Assembly: GCF_030270605.1 (NCBI RefSeq)
Contig: NZ_BSYJ01000001.1
Location: forward strand, 728,261-792,260
Direction of reading: 5' to 3'
DNA length: 64,000 nt
Source: Biformimicrobium ophioploci
Lineage (GTDB): Bacteria; Pseudomonadota; Gammaproteobacteria; Pseudomonadales; Cellvibrionaceae
A program made the translations under genes and the position numbers. The notes below the pieces were generated by a model, which ran no database searches, was not told where the DNA came from, and saw only the letters and a list, made by a program, of their open reading frames with translations. The first letter of the stretch is position 1. Each line of letters begins with the position of its first letter. Shown here in pieces: positions 59,762 through 64,000 of the stretch.

Positions 59762-61348
59762 ATGGCCAACAAACTCTTTACTGCCGTAGCGGCCGTGGGC
59801 CTGCTGGCAGCAGGCGCCTATATCGGCAACAAGGTGGGGCAGGACAACAGCCACGTTATCGTCAATGACGCCGAGCGCTTCAGCAGCGAGTCTTCCACCG
59901 AGGCGCTGTCCAGCAACGCGCGCTTTGACAGCTCCGTGGGGGCCAGCGGCAGCGGCCAGGTCTGGGAAGTGAAGGACGGCGACTCCATCCAGAAGGTCGT
60001 GTCCGAAGCCGCAGCCGGTGATGTGATCAAGGTCTACCCCGGTACCTACTCCGAGACGGTGTATATCGACAAGGACGATATCCAGCTGAGCGGCGTGATC
60101 GTGGATGGCCAGTGGCCGGTGATGGAAGGTCTCAAGAAGCTGAACGACGCGATCCTGTATTCCGGTAACAACATCACCGTCGAGAACTTCCGCATCCAGC
60201 ACTACAAGGGCAATGCGGTCATGGGACAGGCGGGCAACAACTTCCTGATCCGCAACAACCATGTGATCGACACCGGTGTGTACGGCATCTTCCCGCAGCT
60301 CGGCAAGAACGGCCTGATCTCCCACAACATCCTCAGCGGCATCGAGGATGCGGCTATCTATGTGGGTATGTGTGACAACATCCACGTGTCCCACAACGAA
60401 GTGTTCGACAGCGTGGCCGGTATCGAGATCGAGAACACCCGCGACTCCATCGTTGAGAACAACTACGTGCACGACAACACCGGCGGCGTGCTGGTGTTCA
60501 TCACCCCGGGCCTGCCGATCAAGGACACCGTCAACACCATCGTGCGCAACAACTTCATTGTGAACAACAACACCGCCAACTTCGGTGCTGAAGGTTCCAT
60601 CGTTGCAGGTGTACCGGCCGGTACTGGTATCCTCAACATGGCGGGCGACAAGACCACCATCGAAGGCAACATCATCAGCGGCAACAAGAACATCGGTATC
60701 CTGATCACCGATCACCACAATGCGCCGAACCTGAGCCTGGACCCGGAATCCGAGCCGCACTCCGATGAAGTGGCCATCCTGAACAACTTCATGTTCGACA
60801 ACGGCACCGACCCGATCCCGGAAATCAAGGCCCTCAAGGCGCTGTCCCTGATGAATGGCCCGGTGGATATCCTGAACATTGGCAAGAGCAGCAACAGCTG
60901 TATCCTCGACCGCGGTCAGTACCCCACCGTGGGCCTCGATGACTACGGTACCTGTGGCTTCACCGACACCGCGGAAGTGAAAACTTTCCTGCTGGACGAG
61001 CCTGCGCCTAAGCGCGAGATCGCTGCCGCGGACATGGGCAAGGCTGCCTACTACGGCGTCTGCGCCGGCTGCCACGCCTACAATGTGCGCATGATTGGCC
61101 CACCAACCCAGATCATCCAGGCGCTGTACATGGACAACCCGGGAGGCATTGTCGAGTACATCACCAACCCGACCAAGAAGCGCGAAGACTACCCGGAAAT
61201 GCCGCCACAGAACTACCTCTCCGAGGAAGTACGTCGTGCCGCAGCGGAGTACATGCTCAGCGTGAAGAAGGTCTGGGTGAATTCCGAAAACGAAGAAAAA
61301 ATGAAGAAGGACATGGCCAAGGCCGAGGAGCTGGAAGCCCAGGGTTAA
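59762..61348 (+). CDS. Parallel beta-helix (NosD/CASH-like) protein fused to cytochrome c
   Basis: A 528-aa protein: N-terminal membrane anchor or signal (LFTAVAAVGLLAAGAYIGN), then a right-handed beta-helix with repeated NN.I..N strands (about 60-380: NNFLIRNNHVIDTGVYGIF, NIHVSHNEVFDSVAGIEIENT, TIVRNNFIVNNN), then a C-terminal class I cytochrome c with CAGCH (about 437-441) and Met in the EMPPQNYLS region. The fusion of a carbohydrate-binding-type helix to a heme domain is unusual. Third gene of the cytochrome cluster. Confidence 0.9.
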   Translation: MANKLFTAVAAVGLLAAGAYIGNKVGQDNSHVIVNDAERFSSESSTEALSSNARFDSSVGASGSGQVWEVKDGDSIQKVVSEAAAGDVIKVYPGTYSETVYIDKDDIQLSGVIVDGQWPVMEGLKKLNDAILYSGNNITVENFRIQHYKGNAVMGQAGNNFLIRNNHVIDTGVYGIFPQLGKNGLISHNILSGIEDAAIYVGMCDNIHVSHNEVFDSVAGIEIENTRDSIVENNYVHDNTGGVLVFITPGLPIKDTVNTIVRNNFIVNNNTANFGAEGSIVAGVPAGTGILNMAGDKTTIEGNIISGNKNIGILITDHHNAPNLSLDPESEPHSDEVAILNNFMFDNGTDPIPEIKALKALSLMNGPVDILNIGKSSNSCILDRGQYPTVGLDDYGTCGFTDTAEVKTFLLDEPAPKREIAAADMGKAAYYGVCAGCHAYNVRMIGPPTQIIQALYMDNPGGIVEYITNPTKKREDYPEMPPQNYLSEEVRRAAAEYMLSVKKVWVNSENEEKMKKDMAKAEELEAQG

Positions 61349-61382
61349 GCCCTGAGTTAAGTCCAGACTGTTCCCTTCAGGA

Positions 61383-61408
61383 AGCCCGGCAATGCCGGGC
61401 TTTTTTTG
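61383..61408 (+). terminator. Intrinsic terminator after the cytochrome cluster
   Basis: AGCCCGGC-AAT-GCCGGGCT followed by T7. Confidence 0.94.
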
Positions 61409-61540
61409 TACGCTGGATTTGGTCTGGATGCATCCGAACAGGCACCGAAAAGCGTCAATACAGGGCCAATGGGTTGTTATGGCAGATGCCAGGCCGGAGT
61501 ACACTCGTGGCTTATACAAGAATGCGTTAATGGAGATACC

Positions 61541-61792
61541 ATGAAAGAATCATCCCTTGCCCGCCTTGCCATCGCGATGACTGCGGTTGCCGCACTGTCC
61601 GGCTGTGTGGCCGGAAACGAAGTGAAGATGGAGCAGGTGCGCAATACCACCATAGGCCAGGAATTGATCGATCTGGAGCGGGCCAAGGAACAGGGCCTGC
61701 TATCCGATGTGGAGTATTACCAGCTAAAGGAAGAAATCCTCAAGGGTGGCCCGGTGCACGTTACCATCAATGGTCATCACGTAGATTCCTGA
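61541..61792 (+). CDS. Small lipoprotein with SHOCT-like motif
   Basis: An 83-aa lipoprotein (lipobox ALSGC at about 18-22). The middle shows a SHOCT-like helix pair (IGQELIDLERAKEQGLLSDVEYYQLKEEIL). GGAGA before ATG 61541. Unknown function. Confidence 0.85.
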   Translation: MKESSLARLAIAMTAVAALSGCVAGNEVKMEQVRNTTIGQELIDLERAKEQGLLSDVEYYQLKEEILKGGPVHVTINGHHVDS

Positions 61793-62159
61793 TCCCCCGG
61801 CGTCATCGGTCGAGCCTGGCCGATGGCGCAATATTAGCCTTCCTTTCGAGCCCCGCAGCTTCCCTTGTTTTTTCCTGCTCGAATTTCACCCAATCTGTGT
61901 TTTCAGGCCCCCCATTGGCCATGGGATAGGGTAGTATTTGACGTGTTTTTACGTGCCAGCAACCCACGCCTTGCGTGTAAGTTGTTGTAATCAATTAAAA
62001 ATCCGGAAAAGCGTAAAATCAGCGTCGGACTTTTCGATCACACCGACGTCTTTGATTGCGTCGTTCCGATCGGGTTAATCACGTCGCGCCGACGCACATG
62101 ATCGCGTCACCGTGACACTGAATAAGCTGTTATGCGTCACCAATTTTGAAGGTTGTTTT
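61793..62159. other. 367-bp gap at the left border of the cassette array
   Basis: No convincing gene. From about 62000 the sequence has many CGTC/GACG and GATCGCGTC stretches, then GTTATGC (62129-62135), a simple-site box of an attI or attC type. No integrase gene is present here. Confidence 0.6.
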
Positions 62160-62414
62160 ATGGATTCTGAATTTGAATTAAATGTGTCAGCTCTATCAAA
62201 GTCCATTGTCAAAGATGGAAAGACCGTAAAAGCTGAAATTTACGGTGATGGTGAGGGACAATGGATCTTGGAGCTGGTAGATGAGCAGGGCAATTCTACC
62301 GTCTGGGATGAGCAGTTCCTCACAGAACAAGATGCCTTAAATGAGGCTCTAGACGCAGTAGAGCAAGAAGGCATTGATTGTTTCATTGGTCCAGTTTCCG
62401 TGAGCAGTGTGTAA
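62160..62414 (+). CDS. Cassette gene 1, small acidic protein
   Basis: An 84-aa acidic protein (MDSEFELNVSALSKSIVKDG) with a beta-rich core (VKAEIYGDGEGQWILELVDEQGNSTVWDEQF) and helical end. Lower GC than the chromosome. Followed 13 bp later by attC1. Unknown function. Confidence 0.8.
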   Translation: MDSEFELNVSALSKSIVKDGKTVKAEIYGDGEGQWILELVDEQGNSTVWDEQFLTEQDALNEALDAVEQEGIDCFIGPVSVSSV

Positions 62415-62427
62415 TTCTGGCTGCAAC

Positions 62428-62549
62428 GCATAACAAATGAATGAAGAGCGACGCCTAAACCTTTGCTTCACTTTTGTGTTGCTCGCTAGGCTCGCAAATT
62501 AACACAAAAGTGGCGCGTCGGTGCGGCGCCCCTTATCCAGGCGTTATGC
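62428..62549. other. attC recombination site 1
   Basis: 122 bp from GCATAAC to GTTATGC with inverted inner arms (CACTTTTGTGTT / AACACAAAAGTG) and the GGCGCGTCGG-type centre. Classic integron attC layout. Confidence 0.9.
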
Positions 62550-62561
62550 TCTTTTAGGAAA

Positions 62562-62930
62562 ATGAACATTTTCAAAAAGATAAAGAATTTTCTAAATAAG
62601 AGAAAAAACGCTCCGTGTATCATTGCTGCTGATGAGGTTGGAATTCGGTTCCTCCAAGATAATTCCACTATCGGAAAGTTTCAGTGGGATGAATGCAGTA
62701 AGATCGTCACATATAAAGATGATCTTCTAACAACAGATTTGATTTGCTTAGAATTTGAACTGTCAAACGGCACAGTCTATCTCGCGCATGAAGAGCAACC
62801 TGGTTTTGAAGATCTCATTAGTGCACTAAGTACAGCATTTCCAGGAATTGACGGGAATTGGTACGTGGAGGTAATGACGCCCGCTTTTGAGAGAAATTAC
62901 CGAGTTTTGCATCCAGAGCATAACAAATGA
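62562..62930 (+). CDS. Cassette gene 2, hypothetical soluble protein
   Basis: A 122-aa protein with basic start (MNIFKKIKNFLNKRKNA) and PH-like or beta-rich body (IAADEVGIRFLQDNSTIGKFQWDECSKIVTYKDDLL). Its last codons (His-Asn-Lys-stop) are encoded by the R box of attC2, showing tight packing. Unknown function. Confidence 0.8.
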   Translation: MNIFKKIKNFLNKRKNAPCIIAADEVGIRFLQDNSTIGKFQWDECSKIVTYKDDLLTTDLICLEFELSNGTVYLAHEEQPGFEDLISALSTAFPGIDGNWYVEVMTPAFERNYRVLHPEHNK

Positions 62931-63038
62931 ATGAAGGGCGACGCCTAAACCTTTGCTTCACTTTTGTGTTGCTCGCAGGCTCGCAAATTAACACAAAAGT
63001 GGCGCGCCGGTGCGGCGCCCCTTATCCAGGCGTTATGC
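62918..63038. other. attC recombination site 2
   Basis: 121 bp, GCATAAC to GTTATGC, nearly identical to attC1 (differences at three or four positions). Confidence 0.9.
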
Positions 63039-63061
63039 GTTTTGATATTGGAGTAAGCATC

Positions 63062-63526
63062 ATGAAAATTTTCGTAGTTTTATTGGCCATTTTTAGTGTG
63101 GGGTGTAGTGCAACCTATCGGGTTCCGGAGTCCGGCGCAGATACAGCGGAGATTACATTCAAAGAGGGAACTAAGATTCCATTTGGTTCTTCGGTCGCAA
63201 ATTTTTACCTTCCTCGCAATCTAAAATGCGGAGAAAATTTCATGATCGCGGAGAAATTTAGGGGTAGCTCTACGCAGGAAATTCAATCCGGAGAGCCTTT
63301 TATAATTCATAGTTTTTCAATTGGGCCAACCTGGTCGCCACTCTTTCCGCCAAAAAACTGCAGTGGTGTTATTCGGTTCGTGCCAGAAAAAGACAAGAAG
63401 TACGAGCTCACCCTGAATTTTGAGGAGCCTAAGTGCAATATGGAGCTTTTAGAGGTTCTTGGTCAGGAGGCCCGTGAGCCTGTTGATTTTGAGGAGCTGC
63501 CAAACTGTGAAGATGGCAACGCATAA
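63062..63526 (+). CDS. Cassette gene 3, putative lipoprotein
   Basis: A 154-aa lipoprotein (MKIFVVLLAIFSVGC lipobox) with Cys residues in the mature part (LKCGEN, NCSGV, KCNME, NCEDG). ATG 63062 has GGAG upstream. The stop overlaps attC3. Unknown function. Confidence 0.8.
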   Translation: MKIFVVLLAIFSVGCSATYRVPESGADTAEITFKEGTKIPFGSSVANFYLPRNLKCGENFMIAEKFRGSSTQEIQSGEPFIIHSFSIGPTWSPLFPPKNCSGVIRFVPEKDKKYELTLNFEEPKCNMELLEVLGQEAREPVDFEELPNCEDGNA

Positions 63527-63640
63527 CAAATGGCTGCAGCCGACTCCATAAGCTTTGCTTCGCTTTTGTGATGTTCGCTGCGCTCACATTTTTACGCAAA
63601 AGCTCGTCGCCGCTATGTCGCGCTGAGCCAGGCGTTATGT
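63521..63640. other. attC recombination site 3
   Basis: 120 bp, GCATAAC to GTTATGT. Inner arms are diverged from attC1 and attC2 (AGCTTTGCTTCGCTTTTGTG / ACGCAAAAGCTCGTCGC). Confidence 0.85.
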
Positions 63641-63654
63641 GAATTCACGTACTG

Positions 63655-64000
63655 ATGTTTAATTTTTTTGAAACAGCTGTAATGCTGGTTTTGCTTTTTA
63701 GCGGATACTGGTTAATTTCTTATCCGGTGTTGAGCAAATTTGGGGTTAGGGAGTCTCTAGTAAGTAGATCTGTTGCATTTGGCAGCAGTTTATTTTTAAT
63801 ACAATTTATCGTTGGGGCGGCCTTCAGTCTTATTGGTCTTGGGCTTATGGGACTTTTCGCCGGTCTATACGCTTCCTACGTTTATGTAGGGAAGGTGCTA
63901 AACATCAGCCCACTATCAAGAGTTTTGGTTAGTTTATTACTGCCTATTGTGGGAGGCATAATCAGCGGTGCTGCTTTATTGACCTTTTTTGAGCTTCACA
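63655..64000 (+). CDS. Cassette gene 4, membrane protein, 3'-truncated by window edge
   Basis: Open from ATG 63655 to the window end (115 codons): MFNFFETAVMLVLLFSGYWL..., about three to four hydrophobic segments with Gly-rich turns (GLGLMGLFAGLYASY, LPIVGGIISG). AT-rich as the other cassettes. Function unknown. Confidence 0.75.
   Translation, partial: MFNFFETAVMLVLLFSGYWLISYPVLSKFGVRESLVSRSVAFGSSLFLIQFIVGAAFSLIGLGLMGLFAGLYASYVYVGKVLNISPLSRVLVSLLLPIVGGIISGAALLTFFELH

Noticed and set aside
59720..61519. 599-codon minus-strand frame opposite the beta-helix gene
   Set aside because: Asp/His/Val-rich, no start signal; shadow of the real gene.
61803..61994. Small minus-strand ORF left of the cassette array (possible integrase fragment)
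   Set aside because: No tyrosine-recombinase motifs; it looks like random coding.
1..64000. CRISPR arrays, prophage structural genes, or insertion-sequence transposases
   Set aside because: No regularly spaced repeats, capsid/tail genes or transposase motifs were found.

Overview
The window looks like chromosomal DNA of a marine, aerobic, GC-rich gammaproteobacterium. Supporting traits are a TonB-dependent receptor under a TPP riboswitch, E. coli-like RtcB, PpnN, NarL/NarK, MoeA and TrhP, many c-type cytochromes, and an integron-type cassette array. A Cellvibrionales/Halieaceae/Microbulbifer-like host is my guess; no rRNA or strict marker gene is present.

The left 24 kb (1-23968, perhaps with the symporter to 25485) is one large catabolic island. 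It holds a short-chain reductase that reads like plant chlorophyll b reductase (NYC1/NOL), a protein that reads like red chlorophyll catabolite reductase (RCCR), and a Rieske oxygenase of the broad class containing pheophorbide a oxygenase. Around them lie three PuuE/allantoinase-type hydrolases, an isochorismatase-type amidase, a double-nitrilase protein, a RedY/HapK-like protein (a family known from tripyrrole prodigiosin clusters), and a GntR/UTRA regulator. There is also a full CoA-dependent lower pathway: three CaiB/BaiF transferases, an HMG-CoA-lyase-like enzyme, a CitE-like lyase, a MaoC hydratase, an acyl-CoA dehydrogenase, an isocitrate lyase/PEP mutase family lyase and an aldehyde dehydrogenase. 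I infer a previously undescribed route for breaking down chlorophyll-derived or other tetrapyrroles: macrocycle opening and reduction, then hydrolysis of maleimide-like fragments, then CoA activation, hydration and retro-aldol cleavage. An AT-rich motif (core TATATCA) recurs in the main intergenic promoters and next to the regulator gene, suggesting one regulon.

25.6-33.1 kb: a small membrane-protein gene interrupted by a stop codon, a lipoprotein, a sterol-desaturase-like enzyme, an exported methyltransferase, and a thiamine-salvage operon on the minus strand (TPP riboswitch, TonB receptor, YkoF-like protein, PnuC/PnuT transporter, thiamine-kinase-like enzyme). A MITE-like inverted repeat sits inside that operon.

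33.2-47 kb: a DCC thiol protein and a DUF3604 protein; a hairpin-rich region; an odd tRNA cluster (Met-like CAU, Phe, Asn, Cys, and a Leu-UAA-like tRNA without a long variable arm) leading into rtcB and an HNH nuclease; then ppnN, an Asp/Glu racemase, a selenium-binding/methanethiol-oxidase-like protein with a membrane partner, small proteins, and a DUF885 protein.

47-61.8 kb: a TIR-TM-TPR protein with a small acidic partner; moeA, narL, narK and nnrS with a NarL 7-2-7 box; trhP; hppD; and a periplasmic cytochrome cluster (c4-like, di-heme peroxidase-like, beta-helix/cytochrome c fusion).

62.1-64 kb: a lower-GC cassette array with three attC sites of about 120 bp and four cassette genes. No integrase is visible on the side where it would be expected.
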